Below are positions 23,372-31,758 of a stretch of 64,000 nucleotides of DNA, piece by piece (the first letter of the stretch is position 1; every line of letters starts with the position of its first letter). The stretch is from Sva-07 sp963716235 (GTDB lineage Bacteria > Actinomycetota > Acidimicrobiia > Acidimicrobiales > Ilumatobacteraceae): NCBI GenBank assembly GCA_963716235.1, contig CAVQTE010000008.1, forward strand, positions 62,001 to 126,000, given 5' to 3'. The translations under genes and the position numbers were made by a program. The notes under the pieces are model-generated. The model searched no databases. It was not told where the DNA came from and saw only the letters and a list, made by a program, of their open reading frames with translations.

Positions 23372-24898
23372 ATGTTCGCATCGATTGCATCAGCGATGGT
23401 GTTCGGGGCCGAGGGGTACCCGATCCAGGTCGAAGTTCAGGTCAGCAAGGGTCTGCCCGGGTTCCGCATGGTCGGTCGACCCGACGAGACCACTCGGGAA
23501 GCGCGCGACCGGGCGCGGGCCGCACTCCAGAGCAGCGGGATCGATTGGCCCGCAGCGAACATCACCGTCAACCTCGCCCCGTCGAGCGATCGCAAGTCGG
23601 GCTCGGGGCTCGACCTCGCCCTCGCCATCGGGGTGCTCGTGGCCATCGAGATGATCCCGCGCGAGGCTGTCGACGGCCTCGCGTTCGTCGCCGAACTCGG
23701 CCTCGACGGATCGCTGCGACCCGTCGCCGGGATCGTGCCGATGGTCGGTGTGCTGGGAGAACTCGATGTCGTCGTCCCCGTTGCCTGCGCCGTCGAGGCC
23801 CAGGTGGCCGCATTGGGGAGTGTGCGGTTGATCTCGAATCTCACCGAGTTGCTCGACGTGTTGGTCAACCAGGCACCGTGGCCCGATCACCCGACCGAAC
23901 CGCGGTGCGACACGGTCTGCGACGCGGTGCACCCCGACCTCGCCGACGTGCACGGCCAGCCGCTCGCTCGCCACGCGCTCGAGATCGCTGCGGCCGGGGC
24001 GCACCACACACTGTTCATCGGCCCACCCGGATCCGGAAAGACCATGCTCGCTGCTCGCCTGCCCGGGCTGCTCCCTCGTCTCGATCGCACTCGGGCGCTC
24101 GAGGCAACGATGGTGCATTCGGCCGCGGGCGCGGTGCTTCCACCCGGCGGACTCATCCAGCGTCCCCCGTTCAGGGCGCCCCACCACACCACCTCGGCGA
24201 TCGCCCTCGTCGGTGGCGGCTCCCACACGCTACGACCGGGCGAAATCTCCATGTCGCACTGCGGCGTGCTCTTTCTCGACGAACTCGCGGAGTTCTCGCC
24301 CTCGGTACTCGACGGGTTGCGTCAGCCGCTGGAGCAGCGGATCGTCACGGTCGATCGAGCGAACCTGCACGCGGTCCTCCCGGCCGACTTCCTGCTCGTC
24401 GCGGCGATGAACCCGTGCCCATGTGGTGGTGGGCCGCCGGGCAGCTGCGTCTGCGGCGATGCGGTGCTGCACCGCTATGCGCGCCGGGTGTCGGGCCCGT
24501 TGCTCGACCGTTTCGACCTGCGCGTCAACGTGCATCGCCCGGCCGTCGACGACCTGTTGGCGAACGAGCCGGGTGAGCCGTCGAGCGTCGTCGGCGAGCG
24601 AGTCGAAGCTGCGCGTGACCTCGCATGGGCCAGGCAAGGTGTGCTCAACAGCGCACTGTCGGCGCCGACGCTCGACGTCGTTGCCAGGCTCGATCAGGGT
24701 GCGCAGGTGCACCTGCGTCACGAGATGGAGCACGGGCGGCTCAGCGGGCGCGGATATCACCGCGTGAGGCGGGTGGCGCGCACCATTGCCGACCTCCGGG
24801 GCGACCAGTCCGATCAGGTCACCGAGGACGATGTGGCGCTGGCCCTCCGGTTCCGGGCGAGCCTCGCTGCTGCCCTTCGTGTCGGGAGGGCGGCATGA
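23372..24898 (+). CDS. comM: YifB/ComM-type AAA ATPase (Mg chelatase-like)
   Basis: 508-residue ComM-family helicase; in other bacteria ComM promotes branch migration of integrated DNA during natural transformation. The N-terminal ChlI-like domain (VEVQVSKGLPGFRMVG) is followed by Walker A GPPGSGKT, Walker B LFLDELAEF and the cysteine cluster NPCPCGGGPPGSCVCG. Start ATG 23372 has CGGAGGTG upstream. Its stop overlaps dprA (ATGA at 24895), a conserved pairing in actinobacteria. Confidence 0.9.
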   Translation: MFASIASAMVFGAEGYPIQVEVQVSKGLPGFRMVGRPDETTREARDRARAALQSSGIDWPAANITVNLAPSSDRKSGSGLDLALAIGVLVAIEMIPREAVDGLAFVAELGLDGSLRPVAGIVPMVGVLGELDVVVPVACAVEAQVAALGSVRLISNLTELLDVLVNQAPWPDHPTEPRCDTVCDAVHPDLADVHGQPLARHALEIAAAGAHHTLFIGPPGSGKTMLAARLPGLLPRLDRTRALEATMVHSAAGAVLPPGGLIQRPPFRAPHHTTSAIALVGGGSHTLRPGEISMSHCGVLFLDELAEFSPSVLDGLRQPLEQRIVTVDRANLHAVLPADFLLVAAMNPCPCGGGPPGSCVCGDAVLHRYARRVSGPLLDRFDLRVNVHRPAVDDLLANEPGEPSSVVGERVEAARDLAWARQGVLNSALSAPTLDVVARLDQGAQVHLRHEMEHGRLSGRGYHRVRRVARTIADLRGDQSDQVTEDDVALALRFRASLAAALRVGRAA

Positions 24899-26019
24899 TC
24901 CCGGCCGCCGGCTACGTCGCCGCACTCGCCGGGTTCGAACGCATGACGACGGGGCGGCTGGCGTCGCTCCTCGCCGGGCGTGACCCCGCCGAGGCGTACG
25001 CCATTGCCGTCGGGCGTCAGCGACCACCCGACCCGATCGCGTCGCTGTTCGGGCGAGACCCGACCCTTGCGGCATCGTGGCGAGCCGAGGCCGATCGTCG
25101 GACGCCCGAGCGTGCGTGGGAAGCGTGTGTGGCACAGAGCATCGCGGTCGTGGTGCCCGGCGACACGATGTACCCGTCGCAGCTGCTCGATGATCCGCGC
25201 CGGCCGGCGGTGTTGTTCGTTCGCGGCGACCTCGGCGTGCTCGACGCCCGGCGCGTCGGCATCGTCGGCACCCGCAACGCGACGCAGCGTGGGCGCGAGA
25301 CCGCCGCGCAGTTCGGCTACGAGCTGTCGGCGGCTGGCGTGGTCGTGGTGTCCGGTCTCGCCAAGGGCATCGACGGTGCGGCTCATCGCGGCGCCCTCGC
25401 GGTCGACGGTTCCACGCCGGTGGGCATCGTCGGCAACGGGCTCGACCGGCCGTACCCGAAACAGCACACCGAGCTGTGGAACGCGGTGGCCGAGCGCGGG
25501 GCACTGATCTCCGAGTGGCCGCCGGGAACGAACCCCGACGCGTTTCGCTTCCCACTCCGCAACCGGATCCTGGCGGGCCTGGTCGAGGTGCTGGTGGTGG
25601 TGGAGAGCCGCGAACGCGGCGGCAGCCTGATCACGGCTCGCGAAGCCGCCGAGCGCGGGGTGGAAGTGTTCGCGGTTCCCGGGGCGGTGCAGAGCCGGGC
25701 GTCGATCGGCACGAACCGTCTGCTCTGCGACGGCGTGGCACCGGCGACGGAGGTCGCTGACGTGCTCATGGCACTCGGTCTCGACCAGCGGCGGGCCGGC
25801 CGGGCCCGGTTCGACCCCCGCCGGCGTCCGCGGGCTGATGATCTCGCGGTGATCGACGCCTGCCGTCAGCGACCGTGCTCGCTCGAAGAACTCGCCGGAC
25901 AGCTGTCGTCGACGCTCGTCGACGTGGCGTTGGCAGCTGCCCGGTTGGAGCACGCTGGTTGGCTTCGCGAAACCGGCGGCTGGTTCGAGGCGATCGACGA
26001 CTGGGCCGACCTCGCATGA
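24895..26019 (+). CDS. dprA: DNA-processing protein DprA
   Basis: Loads RecA on incoming single-stranded DNA in transformable bacteria. 374 residues: a SAM-like N-terminal region, then the Rossmann domain with VGIVGTRNATQRGRETAA and VVSGLAKGIDGAAHRGAL, and the ERGGSLITAREAAERG block. The C-terminal winged helix (IDACRQRPCSLEELAG) is also present, so all family domains are there. It starts inside the comM stop (ATGA). Together with comM it forms the DNA-uptake-processing pair; no uptake genes are in the window. Confidence 0.93.
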   Translation: MIPAAGYVAALAGFERMTTGRLASLLAGRDPAEAYAIAVGRQRPPDPIASLFGRDPTLAASWRAEADRRTPERAWEACVAQSIAVVVPGDTMYPSQLLDDPRRPAVLFVRGDLGVLDARRVGIVGTRNATQRGRETAAQFGYELSAAGVVVVSGLAKGIDGAAHRGALAVDGSTPVGIVGNGLDRPYPKQHTELWNAVAERGALISEWPPGTNPDAFRFPLRNRILAGLVEVLVVVESRERGGSLITAREAAERGVEVFAVPGAVQSRASIGTNRLLCDGVAPATEVADVLMALGLDQRRAGRARFDPRRRPRADDLAVIDACRQRPCSLEELAGQLSSTLVDVALAAARLEHAGWLRETGGWFEAIDDWADLA

Positions 26020-26085
26020 TCACCAGCCGTCCACCCTCGTGCCCATCCACGACCTTGCAGGCCCTCGGGCAATACCATCGCCGCC

Positions 26086-26958
26086 GTGGACCAGTGGCGC
26101 ATCGACGACTTCGCCGACGCTCTCACCTCGTTGTCCGACAACACCGTGGCGGCGTACACCTCCGATCTGCGCTCGTTCGCCGTGTGGTGCGCCCGCAGCG
26201 ATCTCGTCGATCCGGCCCAGGTCAAGCGGACCACGGTGCGCCGGTACCTGGCGCATCTCACGACCCGACAGTTCGCCCGCCGCACGATTGCCCGCAAGGC
26301 AGCAGCCATTCGCCGCTACTACCGCTGGCTCGTGGCGTCGGGATTCGCCGACGTCGACCCGACGAGCGGCATCTCGGTGCCGGCCGGTCAGGGCCGCCTG
26401 CCCCGGGTGCTCGATCAGCGCGAGCTGAGCGGGCTCCTCGACGGGTCGGTGCCCGACGGCGAACCCGACTGGCGCCGACGCCGCGACGATGCCGTCTTGG
26501 AGTTGCTGTACGGCTCCGGGCTGCGTGTCGGCGAACTCTGTGGCTTGCAGGTGTCGTCGCTGTCGCTCTCGAGCGGTGCGGCAAACGTTTGGGGCAAGGG
26601 TTCCAAGGAGCGTCGCATTCCGGTCAGCGAGCCAGCGGTTCGGGCCATCCGGAGCTGGCTGGCAATCCGCGGCGACGTGTTGCCGCCCGAGGCCGGCGAC
26701 ATCCTCTTCGGCAACGAACGGGGCCGGGCCCTCACGCCACGCGACGTTCGGCGGATCATCGATCGTCGCTCGCCCACACCCACACATCCACACGCACTGC
26801 GCCACACCTTTGCCACCCACCTGCTCGACGGCGGCGCCGACCTTCGTGCCGTCCAGGAGCTGCTCGGTCACACCGACGTGGCAACCACCCAGCGTTACAC
26901 CCACGTCAGCCGGGAGCGATTGTCGGCTGCCTATCGCGAGGCCCACCCCAGAGCATGA
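26086..26958 (+). CDS. XerC/XerD-type tyrosine recombinase
   Basis: 290 residues, normal for Xer. The N-terminal SAM-like core-binding domain (NTVAAYTSDLRSFAVWC) precedes the catalytic domain. Active residues can be read: Arg in GSGLRVGEL, Lys in VWGKGSKERRIP, HALRH, and LLGHTDVATTQRYTH with the second His and the nucleophilic Tyr. It starts at GTG 26086 after a 66-base gap from dprA and overlaps the sigma factor gene by ATGA. It is in the position of the chromosome-dimer recombinase in actinobacteria; whether it is XerC or XerD is not decided. Confidence 0.9.
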   Translation: MDQWRIDDFADALTSLSDNTVAAYTSDLRSFAVWCARSDLVDPAQVKRTTVRRYLAHLTTRQFARRTIARKAAAIRRYYRWLVASGFADVDPTSGISVPAGQGRLPRVLDQRELSGLLDGSVPDGEPDWRRRRDDAVLELLYGSGLRVGELCGLQVSSLSLSSGAANVWGKGSKERRIPVSEPAVRAIRSWLAIRGDVLPPEAGDILFGNERGRALTPRDVRRIIDRRSPTPTHPHALRHTFATHLLDGGADLRAVQELLGHTDVATTQRYTHVSRERLSAAYREAHPRA

Positions 26959-27716
26959 GCATCGTTCCTGACGACCCTGACCTCCAGATGCAGTGGACGC
27001 GGTGGTTGAACCGCCGCAACATGGCTGCTCGCGATCACTTGATCGTCCACTATTCGCCGTTGGTGAAGTTCGTGGCCGGCCGTGTCGGCGCGGGCCTGCC
27101 GTCGAGCGTCGATCCGGGCGATCTCGTCAGTTCGGGCGTGTTCGGCCTGATCGACGCGATCGAACGTTTCGATCCCGAGCGGGGCGTGAAGTTCGAGACG
27201 TTCGCGGTTCCCCGTATCCGAGGTGCGGTGTACGACGGCCTGCGCAAGCTCGATTGGGTGCCGCGTTCGATCCGGAGCAGGGCGCGCAGCGTCGAGAAGT
27301 CGATCTCCGAGCTCGAACACAAGCTCGGTCGTGGCCCGACCGACGAGGAGTTGGCGAAGCACCTCGACATTTCGGGCGAGGAATTGACCCGATGGCTGGC
27401 AGCCATCGCCAGCACCACGGTGGGTCCGCTCGATCGGGCCATCGCCGCTGGCGCCGAGCCGGCGGCGCTCGACGGGCCGGGTTCGGGTTCGCCGGCAGCG
27501 GTGGTCGAAGACCACGAACTCGGCGAGATCATGCGCGCCGAGATCCGCAAGCTCCCCGATCGCGAGAAGCTCGTGTTGTCGCTCTACTACGACGAGGGCC
27601 TCACCCTCGCCGAGATCGGCCAGGTCCTCGGTGTCACCGAGAGCCGGGTCTCGCAGATCCACACCAAGTCGGTGCTGCACCTGCGTTCACGCCTGTCAGC
27701 CGCCGGCGTCGGCTGA
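26955..27716 (+). CDS. WhiG/FliA-type RNA polymerase sigma factor
   Basis: 253-residue sigma-70 group 3 factor. Region 2 is visible as DLVSSGVFGLIDAIERFD, then FETFAVPRIRGAVYDGLRKLDWVPRSIR, region 3 as LGRGPTDEELAKHLDIS, and region 4 as LPDREKLVLSLYYDEGLTLAEIGQVLGVTESRVSQIH. ATG 26955 overlaps the recombinase stop. In Streptomyces the orthologue whiG sits at this same rpsB-proximal place and controls development; here the regulon is unknown and no flagellar genes are in the window. Confidence 0.9.
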   Translation: MSIVPDDPDLQMQWTRWLNRRNMAARDHLIVHYSPLVKFVAGRVGAGLPSSVDPGDLVSSGVFGLIDAIERFDPERGVKFETFAVPRIRGAVYDGLRKLDWVPRSIRSRARSVEKSISELEHKLGRGPTDEELAKHLDISGEELTRWLAAIASTTVGPLDRAIAAGAEPAALDGPGSGSPAAVVEDHELGEIMRAEIRKLPDREKLVLSLYYDEGLTLAEIGQVLGVTESRVSQIHTKSVLHLRSRLSAAGVG

Positions 27717-27786
27717 CAGGCCCAACTTCGGCGCACTGCGCCCGCACGCAAGTCGACCGTGTTCGGTCGTTCGGAGTGGAGGGCCG

Positions 27787-28314
27787 ATGTTGCGAACAAC
27801 GAACGTGGTATGGGTAGCGGGTCTGATCGTCGCATTGATGGTGGCCGGAGGCGTCGACGCGGCGCCGTGCTGGCGGCCGCCGGTCGCCGGCGTGGTGGTG
27901 GATCCGTTCCGAGCGCCGGCATGCACGTGGTGCGCCGGTAATCGGGGGATCGAGTTCAGCGTCGACCTCAACAGTCGGGTGAGCGCGGCCGGATCCGGCA
28001 AGGTCGTCTTCGTCGGGGAGGTTGCCGAGACCCGGTACGTGGTGATCGAGCTGCCCGGCGGCTGGCGTCACACCTATGGTCGGCTCGCGAGCACGCGGGT
28101 CGTCGTCGGCGATGTCGTGATTGCCGGAGCCGAGATCGCTCGTACGACGACGGGATTCCTGTTCGGGCTGAGAGTCGGCGACGAGTACGCCGACCCGGCG
28201 CCGTACATCGGTGAGCTGGTGGGTCGGGCCCGCCTGATTCCGGTCGATGGCTCCGGCGCCCGGGCCGCGCCGTCGGCTCGGGCCAGGTGTCGGGTCGCGC
28301 CGGCCGGCCGATAG
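27787..28314 (+). CDS. Degenerate M23 (LytM-type) peptidase-like secreted protein
   Basis: 175 residues with a signal peptide (cleavage near VDA-APC, residue 25). The M23 fold is recognisable: GIEFSVDLNSRVSAAGSGKVVFVGEV, then YVVIELPGGWRHTYGRLAS. The zinc ligands are not intact: the usual HxGxD entry is NRGIEFSVD, and the terminal HLHFEVR motif is FLFGLRV. It is therefore probably non-catalytic, like regulatory LytM factors. A conserved M23 gene between whiG and rpsB is common in actinobacteria. GGAGGG precedes ATG 27787. Confidence 0.75.
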   Translation: MLRTTNVVWVAGLIVALMVAGGVDAAPCWRPPVAGVVVDPFRAPACTWCAGNRGIEFSVDLNSRVSAAGSGKVVFVGEVAETRYVVIELPGGWRHTYGRLASTRVVVGDVVIAGAEIARTTTGFLFGLRVGDEYADPAPYIGELVGRARLIPVDGSGARAAPSARARCRVAPAGR

Positions 28315-28442
28315 CATCGTGCGAGTCGATCCACCTGGATCGTCCGCTGTTCGCAGCGACATCTCACTGTTCCGCTGGTCAACAAGCGGTCGCCGACGAA
28401 AGTGGCGCCGACCACGGGATGCAACCGCACAAGGAGAACAAC

Positions 28443-29450
28443 ATGGCTGTCATCACCATGCGTCAAATGATCGAAGCCGGCGCTCACTTCGGGCACCAGA
28501 CCCGCCGGTGGAACCCGAAGATGAAGCGATTCATCTTCGGTGAGCGCAACGGCATCTACATCATCGACCTCGAGCAGACGCTCGGTCGAGTGGAAACCGC
28601 TTACGGCTACGTTCGCGACCTCGTTGCCGGCGGCGGCACGATCCTGTTCGTCGGCACCAAGAAGCAGGCCCAGGACCCCGTCAAGAGCTACGCCGACAAG
28701 TGCGGCATGCCCTACGTCAACGAGCGTTGGCTGGGCGGCATGCTCACCAACTTCGAAACGATGGGCAAGCGCGTCAACAAGATGCTCGAGTACGAGCGCA
28801 TGCAGGCCTCGGGTGAGTTCGACGCCATGATCAAGAAGGAAGCCCTGCTGCTCGATCGTGAACTCACCAAGTTGCAGCGCAACCTCGGTGGCCTTCGCAG
28901 CATGAAGAAAGCGCCTGACGCAATCTTCGTGCTCGACACGAAGAAGGAGCACATCGCGGTGACCGAGGCCAACAAGCTCGGCATCCCCGTGGTTGCTGTC
29001 GTCGACACCAACGTCGACCCCGAGGTCGTCCAGTACCCGATTCCGGGCAACGACGACGCGATCCGCTCGAACAGCCTGTTCGCCCGCGTCATCGCCGACG
29101 CCGTCGAGGAAGGCCGCTTCATCGCCAACAGGCGCAATCCCGCACCGGCACCAGTTGCCGAGCGCACGCCGGAGCAAGAGGCCGAGTTCGCCGCTGCCCA
29201 AGCTGCCGCTCGCGATGCCGCCGCCCAGGCACAGGCCGACCGCGACGTTCGCCTCGCCGCCGCCAAGGCCGCTCCGGTCGTCGAGGAAGCAGCGCCGGTC
29301 GTGGAGGAAGCAGCACCGGCTGCAGCTCCGGTCGTCGAGGAGACAGACGCCCCCGCCGAGGAGACCGCAACCGACGTGGCCGAGCAGGTCGCCGACGAAG
29401 CCGTCACCGACACCACCGACGCAACCACCGAAACAACCACGGAGAGCTGA
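28443..29450 (+). CDS. rpsB: 30S ribosomal protein S2 with a long acidic/Ala-rich C-terminal tail
   Basis: Component of the small ribosomal subunit. The first about 228 residues are canonical S2 (MRQMIEAGAHFGHQTRRWNPKMK, LFVGTKKQAQD, ERWLGGMLTNF, DAIFVLDTKKEHIAV). About 105 extra residues follow, a PEQEAEFAAAQAAARDAAAQ helix then repeated APVVEEA units and a Thr/Glu/Asp-rich end, making 335 residues against the usual 230-300. AAGGAGAACAAC precedes ATG 28443. Two bases separate it from tsf. Confidence 0.95.
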   Translation: MAVITMRQMIEAGAHFGHQTRRWNPKMKRFIFGERNGIYIIDLEQTLGRVETAYGYVRDLVAGGGTILFVGTKKQAQDPVKSYADKCGMPYVNERWLGGMLTNFETMGKRVNKMLEYERMQASGEFDAMIKKEALLLDRELTKLQRNLGGLRSMKKAPDAIFVLDTKKEHIAVTEANKLGIPVVAVVDTNVDPEVVQYPIPGNDDAIRSNSLFARVIADAVEEGRFIANRRNPAPAPVAERTPEQEAEFAAAQAAARDAAAQAQADRDVRLAAAKAAPVVEEAAPVVEEAAPAAAPVVEETDAPAEETATDVAEQVADEAVTDTTDATTETTTES

Positions 29451-29452
29451 AC

Positions 29453-30241
29453 ATGTCATTCACCGCACAAGACGTCAAGGCGCTGCGCGAGTCGTCCGGC
29501 GCCGGGATGATGGACTGCAAGAAGGCGTTGCAGGAGAACGACGGCGACATGGAAGCAGCCAAGATCTGGCTGCGTGAGAAGGGCCTGGCCGCCAGCGCCA
29601 AGCGCGAGGATCGCGAGGCCTCCCAGGGCGTCGTGAGCCTGCTCATCGACGGCAACGTCGGCGCCATTGTCGAACTCAAGAGCGAGACCGACTTCGTTGC
29701 CGGCTCCGACCAGTTCAAGGCCGAGGCCGACGCACTGGCGGCACTCGTCGTCGCCAAAGGTGTCGACGCCGTCGGCGAACGTGCCGCCGAACTCGAAGCG
29801 TTGAAGGTGACCCTCAAGGAGAACATCGGCCTGGGTGAGGTCAAGCGCATCGAGGCTGCCGACGGCAACGTCATCGGCAGCTATCAGCACCTCCAGGGTG
29901 GACGCGGCGTCAACGGCGTGCTCGTCGAGATCGCCAACGGCACTCCCGAGCTCGCCCACGACGTGGCCGTGCACATCGCCTTCGCCCGCCCGACCTACCT
30001 CAGCCGTGACGACATCCCCGAAGATGTCGTCGCCGCCGAGCGCGCCACGCTCGAGGCGATCAGCCGCAACGAGGGCAAGCCCGAGGCGGCGCTGCCCAAG
30101 ATCGTCGAAGGCCGAATCAACGGCTTCTTCAAGGATGTTGCGTTGCTCGACCAGCCCTACGCCAAGGACGACAAGCAATCGGTGACGCAGTTCATCGGCG
30201 CGGCCAGCGTCGTGAGCTTCGCCCAAGTCGAAATCGGCTGA
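29453..30241 (+). CDS. tsf: Translation elongation factor Ts
   Basis: Guanine nucleotide exchange factor for EF-Tu. 262 residues: the N-terminal UBA-like block VKALRESSGAGMMDCKKALQ, the core TDFVAGSDQFK and the conserved VAVHIAFARPTYLSRDDIP are all present, giving a normal full-length protein. It starts two bases after rpsB ends and is probably transcribed with it, as in most bacteria. A palindrome at 30253-30294 follows before pyrH. Confidence 0.96.
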   Translation: MSFTAQDVKALRESSGAGMMDCKKALQENDGDMEAAKIWLREKGLAASAKREDREASQGVVSLLIDGNVGAIVELKSETDFVAGSDQFKAEADALAALVVAKGVDAVGERAAELEALKVTLKENIGLGEVKRIEAADGNVIGSYQHLQGGRGVNGVLVEIANGTPELAHDVAVHIAFARPTYLSRDDIPEDVVAAERATLEAISRNEGKPEAALPKIVEGRINGFFKDVALLDQPYAKDDKQSVTQFIGAASVVSFAQVEIG

Positions 30242-30252
30242 TCCCCACCCAG

Positions 30253-30294
30253 GCGATGAGCGAACGGCCCGTATTCGGGCCACTCGCTCATCGC
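30253..30294. repeat. Intergenic palindrome, TGAGCGA group, copy 3 of 4
   Basis: Arms GCGATGAGCGA and TCGCTCATCGC, then AC internal bulges and an inner stem GGCCCG-TATT-CGGGCC. It lies 12 bases after the tsf stop and before pyrH. It could act as an attenuating terminator, but no T-run follows; the outer arms match 60145-60184. Confidence 0.75.
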
Positions 30295-30344
30295 TTCGGC
30301 AGTTTTCCGGTCGGGGCCGGAGGTGGAGTACCGTCGGCGGCGAC

Positions 30345-31100
30345 ATGGACGAACCCACCGACCCTCGCGGGGGCCCACGCCCGCCGTGGAAACGCATCGT
30401 CTTCAAGCCCTCGGGTGAAGCCCTCGCCGGCGAATCGGGTAAGGGCCTCGATGGCGCCACGCTCGACGCAACGGCGCGCGACATCGTCGATCTCCGACAG
30501 AACCTCGGTGTCGATGTCGCCGTGGTCGTCGGCGGCGGCAACTTCTGGCGGGGACGAACCGGATCACTGAGCGGGATGGATGCCACGCAGTCCGACCACA
30601 TCGGCATGCTCGGCACCGTGATGAACGCGCTCGCCTTGCAAGACGCGCTCGAACGCCACGGTCAGGACACGCGGGTGCAATCCGCCATCGAGATGCCGCG
30701 AATTGCCGAGGCGTACATCCGCCGCCGCGCCGTTCGGCACCTGGAGAAGGGTCGTGTCGTGATCTTCGCTGCCGGCACCGGTAATCCGTTCTTCACCACC
30801 GACACTGCGGCGGCGCTGCGGGCGGCCGAGATCGAGGCCGACGTCGTCATCAAGGGCACCCACTCTGGCGTCGATGGCGTGTACAGCGCCGACCCGCGGT
30901 TCGATGCCACGGCAACCAAGTACGACGAAGTCGGCTACCTCGAGGTGATGACGAAGAACCTCAAAGTGATGGACGCCACGGCGATCGCGTTCTGCCGTGA
31001 CAACGGGATTCCGATCGTGGTGTTCGACATGTCGAAGCCGGGATCGCTGCGCAGCATCGTGCAGGGTGGCCGCGAGGGCACCCTCGTCCACGAGGTCTGA
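30345..31100 (+). CDS. pyrH: UMP kinase
   Basis: Phosphorylates UMP to UDP in pyrimidine nucleotide synthesis. 251 residues; the amino-acid-kinase motifs RIVFKPSGEALAG, VVVGGGNFWRG, AGTGNPFFTTDTAAALRA and KGTHSGVDGVYSADP are all present. The usual substrate-loop LSGEAL is FKPSGEAL, with Pro replacing Leu. Start ATG 30345. It belongs to the conserved rpsB-tsf-pyrH-frr cluster and is followed after 61 bases by frr. Confidence 0.95.
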   Translation: MDEPTDPRGGPRPPWKRIVFKPSGEALAGESGKGLDGATLDATARDIVDLRQNLGVDVAVVVGGGNFWRGRTGSLSGMDATQSDHIGMLGTVMNALALQDALERHGQDTRVQSAIEMPRIAEAYIRRRAVRHLEKGRVVIFAAGTGNPFFTTDTAAALRAAEIEADVVIKGTHSGVDGVYSADPRFDATATKYDEVGYLEVMTKNLKVMDATAIAFCRDNGIPIVVFDMSKPGSLRSIVQGGREGTLVHEV

Positions 31101-31161
31101 GATCGCCGGACACACGGCCCATGGTCTCTTCGTCGGCGCCAGTCTGGGTACGCTGGCGGGC

Positions 31162-31719
31162 GTGATTGACGAGACTCTGCTCGAGGCGATGGAGAAGATG
31201 GACAAGGCGGTCGAGCACACACAGCACCAGTTCTCCACGGTGAGAACCGGGCGGGCGACACCGTCGCTCGTCGAGCGCATCACGGTGGAGTACTACGGTA
31301 CGCCGGTGCCGCTGCAACAGATCGCGTCGATCTCGGTGCCCGAGGCGCGCCAACTTCTGATCAAGCCGCATGACCGTGGTTCGCTGGAGGCGATCGAGAA
31401 GGCGATCCGCGACAGCGATCTCGGAGTGTCGCCGAACAACGACGGCATCGCGATCCGCCTGTCGCTCCCGCAGCTCACCGAAGAACGCCGCCGCGAGTAC
31501 GTCAAGGTGGTCAAGCACATGGCCGAAGACGGCCGGATCGCCGTGCGAAATCTGCGTCGTGACGCACGCAAGGCGATGGAATCGGCCGAAAAGAATGGCG
31601 AGATCTCCGCCGACGAACTCGAACGGGCCGAGAAGGAACTGGAGAAGGTGACCCACGATCACGTCGAGCACATCGACGTGGCGGTGGGGCGCAAAGAGCA
31701 CGAACTGCTCGAAGTATGA
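31162..31719 (+). CDS. frr: Ribosome recycling factor
   Basis: Splits post-termination ribosomes with EF-G. 185 residues, exactly the family length, from GTG 31162. VRTGRATPSLVERITVEYYGTPVPLQQIASISVPE, LGVSPNNDGIAIRLSLPQLTEERR and the final long helix with KVTHDHVEHID are canonical (each read as separate blocks). It is followed after 39 bases by cdsA. No unusual residues were noted. Confidence 0.96.
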   Translation: MIDETLLEAMEKMDKAVEHTQHQFSTVRTGRATPSLVERITVEYYGTPVPLQQIASISVPEARQLLIKPHDRGSLEAIEKAIRDSDLGVSPNNDGIAIRLSLPQLTEERRREYVKVVKHMAEDGRIAVRNLRRDARKAMESAEKNGEISADELERAEKELEKVTHDHVEHIDVAVGRKEHELLEV

Positions 31720-31758
31720 GCGTCGCAGGAACTGCGGAGCCGGGGAGAGGGACCACAC

